From: Streptomyces sp. P3
GTDB taxonomy: Bacteria; Actinomycetota; Actinomycetes; Streptomycetales; Streptomycetaceae
DNA: 64,000 bases
Assembly: GCF_003032475.1 (NCBI RefSeq)
Contig: NZ_CP028369.1
Span: 8,370,001 to 8,434,000 of the forward strand
Reading direction: 5' to 3'
Part shown: positions 54,280 to 63,709 of the stretch, one piece after another
Layout of the letters: every line of letters starts with the position of its first letter
How positions within the stretch are numbered: position 1 is the first letter of the stretch
Notes under the pieces: generated by a model
What the model saw: the letters and a program-made list of their open reading frames with translations, nothing else
The model's database searches: none
Told to the model about the DNA's origin: nothing
Position numbers and translations under genes: made by a program

Positions 54280-55512
54280 TCAGTCGGTCGTCGTGGGGCG
54301 CAGCAGGGCGGGGACGCGGGTGTGTCCGTTGCTGATGAGGCTCGGCAGGCGCTGCAGGTCTTCGCGCTGGGTGGCGAGCTGAGCGTCGGGGAAGCGCTCG
54401 AAGAACAGGCGCAGGGCCGTGGCGACTTCGAGGCGGGCCAGCGGGGCACCGAGGCAGAAGTGGACGCCGTGCCCGAAGGCGAGGTGCTCCTTGCTGATCC
54501 GGGTGGCGTCGAACTGGTCGGCGTCCTGGTGCAGGCCGGGGTGTCGGTTGGCGGCGGCGTAGGAGGCGAGGACGGCGTCGCCGGACCGGATGGTCTGCCC
54601 GTCGGGGAGCGGGATGTCGGTGAGGGCGTAGCGCAGGGGCAGGTGCTTGACCGCGGGCTCGTGCCGCAGGGTCTCCTCGACGATGTCCTGCCAGGTGCAC
54701 CGTCCGTCCCGGACGTGGGCGAGCTGCTCCGGGTCGGACAGCAGGGTGGTGAGGGCCTGGTCGATGACGTTGACGGTGGTCTCGTACCCGGCGCTGATCA
54801 TCAGCAGGAGCGTGTCGCGCAGTTCGGCGTCGCTGAGGGTGGAACCGTCGCCTTCCTCGTCGCGGGTGGCGATCAGCAGCGAGGTCATGTCCTCGCCGGG
54901 CGTGGTCCGCTTGGCATGGATGAGAGCGTCCAGCAGGCCGTAGAGGGCGGCGGTGTTGGCCGTCTGTTCCTCGGCGGTGAGGTGGGTGGCGAAGACGTTG
55001 TCGACCACGGTGCGGAACTCGGCGCGCTGGTCGGCGGGGACGCCCATGAGCTGTCCGATGACGGCGATCGGCAGCGGGTAGGCGAGGTGCTCGCGCAGGT
55101 CGGCACTTTCCCCGGCCGGGAGGGCCTCGAGGTCGTCGAGCAGCCCGGTGACCAGGGTCTCGATGCCCGTCTGGAGGACGGCGGTGCGGCGGGCTGAGAG
55201 GGCGGGGGCGACCATGCGGCGCAGGCGGCTGTGGTTCGCGCCGTAGGCGGTGAACATGTTCTCCACCGCGACCCACAGGGCCAGCGGCCAGGTGGGGACG
55301 TTCTCGGCGAAGGCCGGCCAGTGGGCGCGGCCGTCCTTGGAGACGTCCTTACTGGTGAGCAGTTCCTTCAGGAGAGCCGGGTCGGAGACGGACCAGGCGC
55401 GCACTCCGAGGATGTCTACGAGGGTGGCGGGGCCACGCTCGCGCAGGGCCTGGTGTTCGGCGACGGGGTCGCTGCCGGTGGGGTCGAGGACGAGTATCTG
55501 CTGTTCGGGCAC
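54280..55512 (-). CDS. Cytochrome P450 (conservon-associated)
   Basis: 410 residues from a GTG. All P450 hallmarks are present: I-helix AGYETT (near 240), ExxR in EETLRHEP, and heme loop FGHGVHFCLGAPLARLE with the Cys ligand near 350. Soluble bacterial-type (CYP105/107-like) length. It lies 13 bp after the second P450. Conservons of S. coelicolor often end with P450 genes, so its redox role may be tied to CvnA-D signalling. Substrate unknown. Confidence 0.9.
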   Translation of the reverse strand: MPEQQILVLDPTGSDPVAEHQALRERGPATLVDILGVRAWSVSDPALLKELLTSKDVSKDGRAHWPAFAENVPTWPLALWVAVENMFTAYGANHSRLRRMVAPALSARRTAVLQTGIETLVTGLLDDLEALPAGESADLREHLAYPLPIAVIGQLMGVPADQRAEFRTVVDNVFATHLTAEEQTANTAALYGLLDALIHAKRTTPGEDMTSLLIATRDEEGDGSTLSDAELRDTLLLMISAGYETTVNVIDQALTTLLSDPEQLAHVRDGRCTWQDIVEETLRHEPAVKHLPLRYALTDIPLPDGQTIRSGDAVLASYAAANRHPGLHQDADQFDATRISKEHLAFGHGVHFCLGAPLARLEVATALRLFFERFPDAQLATQREDLQRLPSLISNGHTRVPALLRPTTTD

Positions 55513-55525
55513 GTCGGGGTCTCTT

Positions 55526-56704
55526 TCAGCTGGTGGGGAAAAGGACTGGCAGGGTCACCAGGGAGCGGTGGAAGGGGCCGGGGCGCCAGGTGAGGTCCTC
55601 GCGGCGGGTAGCGAGGTCCATCTCGGGCAGGGCGTCGAGGATGTGGAGGATGGCGGCCTCGGCGATGAGGTAGGCGTGCGAGCTGGCCGGGCAGCTGTGC
55701 GGGCCGGCGCCCCAGGCGAGGTGGGCGCGGTTGCCCAGCGGCGCGCGACCGCCGAGATCGGGGTCGTTGTTGCAGGCGGCGTAACTGATGACCACCGGCT
55801 CGTCGGCCGGGAGCAGGTAGCCGCCGACGTCGGCGGGCCTGGGCGGGTAGCTCATGGAGAAGTTCGCGAGCGGCGGGTCGCGGTACAGCACCGTGTCCAG
55901 GGCTTCGCGGACGGAGGCGTCGCCGGCGTGCAGGTCCCCGGAGAAATCCGGGTTGGTCAGCATCTCCAGGAGCGTGTTGGTGATCAGGTTGGTCAGCGGT
56001 TCGATGCCCGCGCCGTAGAGGGTGATGAGCTGCTGGCCCATCTCGATGTCGGTCAGCCGCGCGACGTGGACGAGGAGCCTGCTGGTCACGTCGTCGCCGG
56101 GATGCGCCCGCCGCAGGGCGACGAGGTCGGTGACGGCCTGGGCGAGGATCTGGTTGCCGATGGAGGCGTTGACCCCGTCGAAGATCTTGGACATGCCGTC
56201 CGCGATCCGTCGCCCGACCTCGTCGGGGCAGCCGAGCAGGTGGCTGAGCGTCTGGAACGCGAGCGGCCAGGCGTACTGGGCCAGCAGGTCGGCCTTCCCC
56301 TCGGCAGCGAAGGCGCTGATGGTCTGGGCGGCGACCTGCTCGACGTGATCGCGCAGCGCGTGCTGGTCGACGGCCTGCAACGCGGCGGTGTTCGCGGCCC
56401 GGTAGCGGGCGTGCTCGGCGCCGGCGGAGCGCAGCGCGTTGGGCCGGTACTCCATCATCGGCCGGATGGGGCAGGCGTCCGGGACGGCGGTCTGCCACCG
56501 GCGCGGGTCAGCGGGGAAGCGCTGCGGGTCGCCGAGGATACGGCGGGCCGCCTCGTAGCCGACGACCAGCGTGGCGGGCAGGCCGGGTGCCAGGTCCACC
56601 GGGACCAGGGGACCGAACTGCTCGCGCATACGCCGGTAGAATGCGTGCGGGTCTTGCGCGAAGTCCGGCTCGTACAGGGAGATGCGAGGGGGCGCGGTGC
56701 TCAC
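55526..56704 (-). CDS. Cytochrome P450-like protein with unusual heme motif (CvnE-like)
   Basis: 392 residues from the GTG at 56704 (GTGA overlap with cvnD). The heme loop reads LAWGAGPHSCPASSHAYLIAE: Cys kept, but Trp replaces Phe and Pro follows the Cys. The I-helix (LYGAGIEPLTNLI) lacks the usual acid-Thr pair that activates oxygen. The ExxR region (DTVLYRDPP) is also divergent. Such P450s in conservons may sense or bind rather than oxidise; that is inference. Confidence 0.8.
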   Translation of the reverse strand: MSTAPPRISLYEPDFAQDPHAFYRRMREQFGPLVPVDLAPGLPATLVVGYEAARRILGDPQRFPADPRRWQTAVPDACPIRPMMEYRPNALRSAGAEHARYRAANTAALQAVDQHALRDHVEQVAAQTISAFAAEGKADLLAQYAWPLAFQTLSHLLGCPDEVGRRIADGMSKIFDGVNASIGNQILAQAVTDLVALRRAHPGDDVTSRLLVHVARLTDIEMGQQLITLYGAGIEPLTNLITNTLLEMLTNPDFSGDLHAGDASVREALDTVLYRDPPLANFSMSYPPRPADVGGYLLPADEPVVISYAACNNDPDLGGRAPLGNRAHLAWGAGPHSCPASSHAYLIAEAAILHILDALPEMDLATRREDLTWRPGPFHRSLVTLPVLFPTS

Positions 56705-57291
56705 GGTCGGGGCTCCAGACGTGCGAGGTATTCGGTGAGCTGGATCAGGGCCTGCATGCACGACGCCCGCTCGCGGGCGTCGCACACGCTGAGCGGGGTG
56801 TGTTGCTCCAGGGCGAGCGCCTCGTGGATCTCGGCGAGCGGGTAGCGGGGTGCGCCGTCGAACTGGTTGACCGCGACCGCGTACGCCACTTCGGCCTCTT
56901 CGAGGAGGGTGAGGATCTCGTGGGAGGCGTCCAGGTCGCGGGGGTCGACCAGGACCAGGGCGCCGAGGGCGCCGACGATCAGCTCCTCCCACAGGAACCG
57001 GAACCGGGCCTGGCCCGGGGTGCCGAACAGGTACAGCACCAGGTCGTCGCCGAGGTGCTTGCGCCCGAAGTCGACGCCGACGGTGGTGGTCGACTTCTCC
57101 GGCGTGCGGGCCAGGTCGTCGACCAGAGCGCTGGCCCGGGTGATGGTCTCTTCCATGTGCACGGGCGGCACTTCGGAGACGCTGCCGACGAACGTGGTCT
57201 TGCCCACGCCGAAGGCTCCGGCGACCACGATCTTCGCGGTCGCCGTCACCGTCGACGCGACGAACCGGTCAGGCGTGAGCGCGGAGGCCAT
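56701..57291 (-). CDS. cvnD: Conservon small GTPase CvnD
   Basis: 196 residues. G1 GAFGVGKTT (about 28-36), G3 LFGTPGQARF and G4 NQFD mark the MglA/Ras-like ATP/GTP-binding family of conservons. CvnD works with CvnA-C in a membrane-linked, GPCR-like switch. The ATG lies 23 bp inside cvnC, and the stop overlaps the P450 start. Confidence 0.9.
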   Translation of the reverse strand: MASALTPDRFVASTVTATAKIVVAGAFGVGKTTFVGSVSEVPPVHMEETITRASALVDDLARTPEKSTTTVGVDFGRKHLGDDLVLYLFGTPGQARFRFLWEELIVGALGALVLVDPRDLDASHEILTLLEEAEVAYAVAVNQFDGAPRYPLAEIHEALALEQHTPLSVCDARERASCMQALIQLTEYLARLEPRP

Positions 57292-57625
57292 GAAGGACCC
57301 TTTCGATCAGTGAGGCGGGCGGGCGTTCGACGTCGTGGCCTTGGGCGAGGGTCATCAGCCCGAGTCCGATGAGGTCGGCGACGAGGATGCGGGTGGTCGA
57401 GGGCGGCAGGGCGAGTTCGGAGGCGATCTCGGCGACGGCCAGACCGCCGCCACGGGAGCCGGAGAACAGAGCCAGCAGGCGGCGTCCGTCGGCATTAAGC
57501 CCGGGGTGGGTGCCGGTCGCGGCGAAGACCACGCTCTCCAGACGCACGTCCGTGCTGGGGCGGGTACGTCCGCCCGTGCGGACGTAGGGCCTGACCAGGT
57601 CGGGATCCTGCCGCGGCCTGCTCAT
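57269..57625 (-). CDS. cvnC: Conservon DUF742 protein CvnC
   Basis: 118 residues. DUF742 pattern with a winged-helix-like segment (EIASELALPPSTTRILVADL) and the start RPYVRTGGRT. Its start overlaps the cvnB stop as ATGA. Confidence 0.9.
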   Translation of the reverse strand: MSRPRQDPDLVRPYVRTGGRTRPSTDVRLESVVFAATGTHPGLNADGRRLLALFSGSRGGGLAVAEIASELALPPSTTRILVADLIGLGLMTLAQGHDVERPPASLIERVLHGLRAHA

Positions 57626-58032
57626 GCCGGCGGTGCTTCCACGCCGCTGGTCACCCGGGTCTTGACGCCCAGATGATCGCCGACGCTTCCCGCCAGCCGC
57701 AGGGCGGCCTCGCTGATCACGCCGATGTCGACGTTGGGGCTGCTGGTGCGGACGGCGAGCATTGTGTTCTCCCCGGCCGGGATGAGCAGGGAGATGTGGT
57801 CGACCGACTCCATGACGAACTGGCGCACGCCCCCGCCGCCGGTCTCACGGTCGTAGGCCCGCGACGCCGCCCACAGCGTGGAGGTGATGGCGGCGATCTT
57901 CTCCGCCTGCTCCTGCGGGAGGCGGGGCGTGTAGTCCGGGCTCATGCCGTCGGCCGCGACGAGCACGGCGTACTCCACGCCGTCGGTCTCCTCCAGGCGC
58001 TCCAGGAGCCAGCCGATGTTCTTCTCGCTCAT
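57622..58032 (-). CDS. cvnB: Conservon roadblock/LC7 protein CvnB
   Basis: 136 residues. The roadblock fold is visible as IGWLLERLEETDGVEYAVLV, AADGM and AGENTMLAVRTSSPNVDIGV. Roadblock proteins regulate small GTPases, here CvnD. ATGA overlap with cvnA. Confidence 0.9.
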   Translation of the reverse strand: MSEKNIGWLLERLEETDGVEYAVLVAADGMSPDYTPRLPQEQAEKIAAITSTLWAASRAYDRETGGGGVRQFVMESVDHISLLIPAGENTMLAVRTSSPNVDIGVISEAALRLAGSVGDHLGVKTRVTSGVEAPPA

Positions 58033-59489
58033 GCCTCGTGTCCTTGCTCGTCAGGGGTCGGGGAGGGGGCGGCGTCAAGTTCGGCGCGTGCCGCCTGGGT
58101 GCCGCGGGCCCAGGAGGCGATCACGCTCGCGCGTCCCGGCTCCGCGTTGACCGGGCGGCGGGCGGGAGCAGGGGCCGGAGTGCCGCGCCGGTGGCGCCGT
58201 GTCAGCCCGCTGGCCGTCGTCCCGGCAGCGGCTGGCGCACCGAGGCGCTCCTCTGCCGGCGTGTGTGCCGGGACGGGGACGGGCTGCGGGCCTCGCGCGG
58301 GCGGGGCCAGTGCCAGGCGGCTCTCCGGAACGGGGGCGAGCGCGCCCTGCGGAATGCTCTCCGCCGCCTGAGCGGGCGCGGGTGTGGCCTCGGCCACGGT
58401 GGTGAGGAGGTCCCCGGGCAGGGTGAGGAGCGCGCGGGTGCCCAGCAGCGCGTTGGGGGCCTGGACGTCGACGCGGAAGCCGTAGGCGCGAGCGAGAGCG
58501 GCGGTGACCCGGAAACCGGTCTTGGGCAGGGCGCCGAGCTGGGTGATGTCGTCGGTGCGCTGGCCGGTGAGGACGTCCCGTGCCTCGTCGAGCTGCTCCG
58601 GCGTCATCTGCAGGCCGCTGTCGTCCACGATGACGGTGACCCCGTGGTGGCCCTGCTCGAAGGAGACGTGAACGCGGGACTGCGGCGGGGAGAACCGCAG
58701 CGCGTTGTCCAGCAAGAGGGCGAGGGTGTGCACCACGGGCCCGACGACGCGGGTCTTCACCGCGAGGGGCAGCTCCTGCGGTGCCACGCGCTGGTAGTCC
58801 TCGACGTAGCCCATCGCAGCCCGCACCACATCGGTCAGGGTCGTGGTGGTCCAGTGCCGGGTCAGCTTGCCGCCGGCCAGGACGGTCCAGCCCTGGGCGA
58901 CCAGCAGCGTCTGCTGGACGGTGCGGTCGATCCCGGTCAGCGTCTCGAAGGCGGCGTCGTCTTGGTGCGCCCGGACCCCCTCGCTGACCTTGCGGCTGGT
59001 CCGGGCGGCCATGCCCACCAGCGCCGACGACACGCTGCGCACCGCGGCCTCGGTCGACCGCACGGCGTTCGCCTGCACGCGGGCGATCTCCGCTTGCGCG
59101 TCGGTGTGCGCACGACGGAGCTCCTCCGCTCCGCCTGTCTTGACCTGTTCGATCTCCTGGTGCGCGGCGTACTGGATGTCGCGGACGATGGCCTGGGCGA
59201 GGCCGGCGGTGGCCTTGACCGCGAGCTCCAGCCGCTCGCCGACCGCGGTGCCGGCCAGCTCCGGCGCCAGAACAGGCGGAGCAGCTCGGCCGCCGGCCGT
59301 GTGGATCTGCGGCAGCACCTCGTGGACCAGCCGGTCCAGGGCCTGCTCGGTGGCCTGCTGTTCTCGGGCCAGGAGATGTGCCTGCTGTCGTGCCGCGAGC
59401 CAGCGGCGACGGGTGACCCAGACCGCGGCCACGGCAACGACGGCCACGAGGGCGAGCAAGACGAGCGCGGTTATGGCGAGCGTGTTCAT
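58029..59489 (-). CDS. cvnA: Conservon sensor-kinase-like protein CvnA
   Basis: 486 residues. One N-terminal membrane helix (ITALVLLALVAVVAVAAVWV), a long coiled-coil region (about 40-200), then a HATPase domain: N box LALLLDNALRFSPP and G1 VDDSGLQM. I see no phospho-accepting His box, as is usual for CvnA, so it may bind ATP without classic two-component signalling. The ~110-residue C-terminus is Pro/Ala-rich. The ATG overlaps the GH15 stop by one base. Confidence 0.88.
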   Translation of the reverse strand: MNTLAITALVLLALVAVVAVAAVWVTRRRWLAARQQAHLLAREQQATEQALDRLVHEVLPQIHTAGGRAAPPVLAPELAGTAVGERLELAVKATAGLAQAIVRDIQYAAHQEIEQVKTGGAEELRRAHTDAQAEIARVQANAVRSTEAAVRSVSSALVGMAARTSRKVSEGVRAHQDDAAFETLTGIDRTVQQTLLVAQGWTVLAGGKLTRHWTTTTLTDVVRAAMGYVEDYQRVAPQELPLAVKTRVVGPVVHTLALLLDNALRFSPPQSRVHVSFEQGHHGVTVIVDDSGLQMTPEQLDEARDVLTGQRTDDITQLGALPKTGFRVTAALARAYGFRVDVQAPNALLGTRALLTLPGDLLTTVAEATPAPAQAAESIPQGALAPVPESRLALAPPARGPQPVPVPAHTPAEERLGAPAAAGTTASGLTRRHRRGTPAPAPARRPVNAEPGRASVIASWARGTQAARAELDAAPSPTPDEQGHEA

Positions 59490-61333
59490 CAGGCACTCGC
59501 CGCCACGAGAACGTCCGCCTCCGCCGCAGGCGCACCCGCGCCGAGCTGCTGCAGCAGGAGCGCGGATCCGATGACCCCGATGTGGCTGTACGCCTGCGGG
59601 AAGTTGCCCAGCTGCCGCCCGCTGGTGGGGTCGTACTCCTCGGCGAGCAGGCCGAGGTCGGTGCGCAGGGCCAGCAGCCGGCTGAACAGGGCATGGGCTT
59701 CGTCCAGACGGCCGGTCAGGGCGAGCGCGTCGACCATCATGAACGAGCAGAGGAGGAAGGTCCCCTCGTTACCGGTCAGGCCGTCGATCCCGGTCCGCTT
59801 CCCAGCGGTCCGGTACCGGTGCACGAAGCCCTCGGGGGTAGACAGATCCCGGCGCACCGCTTCCACCGTTCCGACCACGCGCGGGTCGTCCGGTGGCAGG
59901 AAGCCCACCCGGGGGATCAGCAGCAGCGCGGCATCAACCTCCTGCGATCCGTAGGACTGGGTGAAGGTGTTGCGCTCGGCGTCGAAGCCGCGCATGCACA
60001 CGTCGTGGTGGATGGCCTCGCGCAGCTCGATCAGCGCGAACAGGTCGGCTTCCATGGCGCCGGCCTCGACCAGGCGGATGGTGCGGTCGACGGCCACCCA
60101 CGTCATGATCTTGGAGTGGACGAAGTGCCGCCGCTCTCCGCGGACTTCCCAGATCCCCTCGTCGGGCATCTGCCACCGCTCGGCCAGGTGCTCAACGAGC
60201 CGCTGGTGGAGGACCGCGGTGTCCCCGCACGGAGCGACGCCGCTCTCGTGCGCGAGGTAGAGGGTCTCGATCACGTAGCCATAGACGTCGAGCTGCACCT
60301 GGTCGGCTGCGCCGTTGCCGATCCGGACCGGTGCGGAGTTCTCGTATCCGGGCAGCCACCCCAGCTCCCGCTCCGACAGCTCCCGCTGGCCGGTGATGCC
60401 GTACATGATCTGCAGGTTCTCCGGATCGCCGGCCACCGCCCGCAGGAGCCACCGGCGGAAGGAGTCGGCCTCCTGGCGGAAGCCGGACCCGAGCAGTGCG
60501 GCCAGGGTGGTGGAGGCATCGCGCAACCAGGTGTAGCGGTAGTCCCAGTTCCGTTCGCCGCCGATTTCCTCGGGCAGCGACGTGGTCGGCGCGGCGACGA
60601 TGCCCCCGCTGGGCGCGTACGTCATCGCCTTCAAGATGATGAGCGAGCGGAGGACAGCGTCGCGGTAGGGCCCGGTGTAGCTGCACTGGCTCGTCCAGTC
60701 CTCCCAGAACGCCAGGGTCACGCCCAGCGCGGCTTCGGGCTCAGGGATCTCGGGCGGGCAGCCGTGGGACGGACTCCAGCTCAGCACGAAGGCCACGCTG
60801 TCGCCGGCGGCGACCGTGAAGGAACCCACGATTGCCCCGTCCTTCTCCCGCTGCTCGGTGGCCGTGTCCAACCACAGGGCGTCCTCGCCGCCCTCGGCCA
60901 CCATGCGCCCCTCCACCTCATGGACCCACGGACTGATGCGGCCGTAGCCGGGGCGGGCGCGCAGCGCGGACACCATGGAGACCTGACCGGCCGTGCCTTC
61001 CACGATCCGGATCACCTGCGGCGCTCCGTTGCGCGGCGGCATGAAGTCGGTGACCGTCACGGTGCCGGAGGAGGTCCTCCACACCGTCTCCAGCACGAGG
61101 GACTCGCCGACATAGCGCCGCTCGGCGCTTGCTGCGGCGCCCTCCTGGTAGGCGGCGGCGGGGGCTATGCGCCATGCCCCGTGCTTCTCCGAACCGAGCA
61201 GGGCCGCGAACGGGGCCGGCGAGTCGAAGCGGGGCAGGCACAGCCAGTCGATCGAACCGTCATCGCAGACGTGGGCGCTGGTCTGCATGTCGCCGATCAG
61301 GCCGTACTGCTCGATGCGCGGAAGCCGTTTCAT
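59489..61333 (-). CDS. Glycoside hydrolase family 15 protein (trehalase/glucoamylase type)
   Basis: 614 residues from the ATG at 61333 behind GGAGAT. N-terminal beta domain (IEQYGLIGDMQTSAHVCDDG) then the (alpha/alpha)6 barrel with GERNWDYRYTWLRDAS, the catalytic acid in PDEGIWEVRG and the base in EEYDPTSGRQLGNFPQAYSH. Actinobacterial members often hydrolyse trehalose or alpha-glucans. No signal peptide, so cytoplasmic. It is followed directly by cvnA, which suggests co-transcription. Confidence 0.88.
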   Translation of the reverse strand: MKRLPRIEQYGLIGDMQTSAHVCDDGSIDWLCLPRFDSPAPFAALLGSEKHGAWRIAPAAAYQEGAAASAERRYVGESLVLETVWRTSSGTVTVTDFMPPRNGAPQVIRIVEGTAGQVSMVSALRARPGYGRISPWVHEVEGRMVAEGGEDALWLDTATEQREKDGAIVGSFTVAAGDSVAFVLSWSPSHGCPPEIPEPEAALGVTLAFWEDWTSQCSYTGPYRDAVLRSLIILKAMTYAPSGGIVAAPTTSLPEEIGGERNWDYRYTWLRDASTTLAALLGSGFRQEADSFRRWLLRAVAGDPENLQIMYGITGQRELSERELGWLPGYENSAPVRIGNGAADQVQLDVYGYVIETLYLAHESGVAPCGDTAVLHQRLVEHLAERWQMPDEGIWEVRGERRHFVHSKIMTWVAVDRTIRLVEAGAMEADLFALIELREAIHHDVCMRGFDAERNTFTQSYGSQEVDAALLLIPRVGFLPPDDPRVVGTVEAVRRDLSTPEGFVHRYRTAGKRTGIDGLTGNEGTFLLCSFMMVDALALTGRLDEAHALFSRLLALRTDLGLLAEEYDPTSGRQLGNFPQAYSHIGVIGSALLLQQLGAGAPAAEADVLVAASA

Positions 61334-61565
61334 CGTGTGGATCTCCGTGAGCCCCGCGGGTCCGGGGTGGTATCGGGGCCGCCGCAGCGGCCGGGAACGG
61401 TGGGCAGGAGGCAGGTCGGTGGTCACCGGGGTTAGGGGGAGCGTTGCCGGGCGGCGGTAGGTCCTCGACGGCTCGTGCAGGGCCGGCCGCCTGCTCGCCG
61501 CGAAGCACCAGCCAGGCCGTCGGCCCGAGGACCAGAGCGATGACGACGGCACCGGTCACCGTCAT
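61260..61565 (-). CDS. Possible small membrane protein
   Basis: The ATG at 61565 overlaps the DUF6415 stop as ATGA. One membrane helix (VTGAVVIALVLGPTAWLVL) is followed by a Pro/Arg-rich tail. The frame overlaps the first 74 bp of the GH15 gene, so the true end is uncertain. 101 codons, unknown function. Confidence 0.42.
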   Translation of the reverse strand: MTVTGAVVIALVLGPTAWLVLRGEQAAGPARAVEDLPPPGNAPPNPGDHRPASCPPFPAAAAAPIPPRTRGAHGDPHDETASAHRAVRPDRRHADQRPRLR

Positions 61566-62059
61566 GTCCGCGGCACCGAAGCGGCGAAGACCAGGCAGGC
61601 CAGGGCGAGGGCGAAGACGGCCCCGCGCAGCACGTTGACCCTGGGCTTCCGCCAACGCCGCCCGCCCTCCACGCTGATCGGCCTGGGACCGCCGCGTTCC
61701 ACGTGTGCCATCAGCTCCTGGGTGGCCTCGGCGAGCCTGACCAGGTACACCCGGCTCGGCATGTAGCCCTCGGGGACGCTGTCGGAGCAGAGCCGCTGCG
61801 CGCGCAGCAGGGCGGGAATCCCCGGAGCGGTCCGTGCGCCCAACTGGGCAACGTGGCCGCGCAGAAGGCGAACGAGGTCCTCCACATCGGCAGCGCTCTC
61901 GGGCAGTGGCGAATCCTCGCCCAGCACCAGCGTCACCGTCTCCGACGCGGCCACCACGTGATCGCGCGTCGGCGCCGGCACCTCAGTGACGGGCGCTCGC
62001 CGCCCGCGCTCTCCCACGGGCTGGTTGCCGTCTCGGTGAGGGTCCAGCGAAAGGCGCAT
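61562..62059 (-). CDS. DUF6415-type protein
   Basis: 165 residues from the ATG at 62059. Typical of DUF6415: ETVTLVLGEDSPLPESAADV, EDLVRLLRGHVAQLGARTAP, LVRLAEATQELMAHVERGG, with a C-terminal membrane helix (GAVFALALACLVFAASV). The family is annotated near natural-product genes, but the role is unknown. First gene of the long minus-strand train. Confidence 0.75.
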   Translation of the reverse strand: MRLSLDPHRDGNQPVGERGRRAPVTEVPAPTRDHVVAASETVTLVLGEDSPLPESAADVEDLVRLLRGHVAQLGARTAPGIPALLRAQRLCSDSVPEGYMPSRVYLVRLAEATQELMAHVERGGPRPISVEGGRRWRKPRVNVLRGAVFALALACLVFAASVPRT

Positions 62060-62248
62060 GACGCAACTCCTGTTCGGATCAAGCCAAAGTGAGCCGAGAT
62101 CGCCGGGCGGAGCCGACGGCTGGCATGCGAAGTGAGTGACCTGGCAGCTACGTTGAGCGAACCGTGAATCCCGTCCGAGGGGTATGCCTGTGCGGACGGG
62201 AAGGCCGCCAAAGGCGCCAAAGATCATTTCGGAACCGAGGGGCAGTCC
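62060..62248. other. Divergent intergenic region
   Basis: 189 bp between the DUF6415 gene (minus) and the regulator (plus). It must hold promoters for both, but I do not see convincing -35/-10 pairs. A GTCCG...CGGAC inverted repeat is near 62168-62198. Confidence 0.35.
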
Positions 62249-63637
62249 ATGGCCCGTGAACGAAACGTCGCCCTCGCCGCACTCCTGCGCGAAGCAGGCT
62301 GGTCCCAGCCGCAAGCAGCCGCCGCTGTTGCCCGCGTGGCCGCGGAGTGCGGAGTGCGCGAGCTGGAGGCGATCTCCCGCTCGCACATCTCCATGTGGGT
62401 GCTCGGCACGAAGCCGAGTGGCAGAGCGCCGCATATCCTGCGCGAGACGCTGTCCCGCAGACTCGGCCGCCGCTTCTCCCTGGCCGACCTCGGGCTGGAA
62501 GAAGCGCCGACAGGCACGACCGACACCGGATCCGACTGGAGCGTCGACCCTCTGACCGCACTGGCCGAGCTGGGAAGCGACGATCTCGATATGCACCGAC
62601 GCAAGCTGCTGGCCACCGCCGCCTACTCCGCGGCCGGCCTTGCCCTGCCCACCACGTCGTGGTGGGCAGCCGCCCCCGATGCAGCGACGAACCGCCGACC
62701 GGCCTCCTCGCGCTCGGTGACTCAGGCCGACGTCGACGACGTCCGCGACCTCACGGTCTACTACTCCGCGCGCGACCAGCAGCGAGGCGGCGCATCCGGC
62801 CGCAAAGCCCTTGCCAGCCACCTGCTCGACGGTGCGGTACCGCTGCTTGGCGGCCGATTCCGTACAGATCAGCTTCGCCGCGACACGTACTCCGCCGTGG
62901 CGGAGATGACTTACCTCGCCGGTTGGATGGCCTTTGACGCCAGTGAACACCGCACTGCTCAGCGCTACCTCACCATTGCCGCCCGTATCGCGGCGGAAGC
63001 GGGAGACGGACCGCTCGGTGGTCATGTCCTGCGCGCCCTCGCTCACCAGGCCGTGGACCTCGGGCATCCACGCCGGGCGCTGGCCCTGGCCGACGCCTCG
63101 ATGTCCCGCGACCGCTACGGCCAGGCCAGCCATCGTGAAAGGGCGCTGCTGGCGATCGTCCATGCACGCGCCCTCGCGTCCGATGGCGACCGGGCCGGCA
63201 CCCTCGCGGCCATTAGCCGCGCGGAGCGGGACCTTGCCCGCGCCGACGCCACCGAGGCACCGGCCCGCGTCGGCTTTTTTCAGGAAGCCTCCCTCGCCCA
63301 CGAGACGGCCTGCGCTCTGCGTGACATGGGCCAGCCTCGGGATGCGGAGATCCACTTCAAGCGCAGCGTGGCCACGCGCCGACGCCAGCAGTTCGCCCGT
63401 ACCCACAGCGTGACGCTCGGCTACCTCGGCGCTGTCCAAGTCCAGCAGGGACGCCTCGAAGAGGCATGCGCGACCTGGAACGAAGCACTCGACGCCATGG
63501 CCGGTATCCAGTCCGGGCGAGCCCGCGACGTCATCGTCCGCATGCAGAGCGACATCTCGCCCGTCCGGCAGCGCGGTGGTCGCTACGTCGCCGAACTGGA
63601 CCGTCGCGCGCGAGGCATGTTGCGCGCCATAGGCTGA
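62249..63637 (+). CDS. HTH-TPR transcriptional regulator
   Basis: 462 residues. The N-terminal ~75 form an XRE-like HTH (ALAALLREAGWSQPQAAAAV, ISRSHISMWVLGTKPSGRAP). A linker with DLDMHRRKLLATAAYSAAGL follows, then TPR-like helical repeats from about 190 to 430 (YLAGWMAFDASEHRTAQRYL, LGHPRRALALADASM). This is a common Streptomyces regulator design (NsdA-like layout). GAGGGGC SD before the ATG. It may control the divergent train. Confidence 0.78.
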   Translation: MARERNVALAALLREAGWSQPQAAAAVARVAAECGVRELEAISRSHISMWVLGTKPSGRAPHILRETLSRRLGRRFSLADLGLEEAPTGTTDTGSDWSVDPLTALAELGSDDLDMHRRKLLATAAYSAAGLALPTTSWWAAAPDAATNRRPASSRSVTQADVDDVRDLTVYYSARDQQRGGASGRKALASHLLDGAVPLLGGRFRTDQLRRDTYSAVAEMTYLAGWMAFDASEHRTAQRYLTIAARIAAEAGDGPLGGHVLRALAHQAVDLGHPRRALALADASMSRDRYGQASHRERALLAIVHARALASDGDRAGTLAAISRAERDLARADATEAPARVGFFQEASLAHETACALRDMGQPRDAEIHFKRSVATRRRQQFARTHSVTLGYLGAVQVQQGRLEEACATWNEALDAMAGIQSGRARDVIVRMQSDISPVRQRGGRYVAELDRRARGMLRAIG

Positions 63638-63709
63638 CCACAGAACCGTTTCGCGGCGCTGACCGGAGGTCGCCGCGCACGCTACGCCCAGGGAGAGGAA
63701 CGAGCGCTG

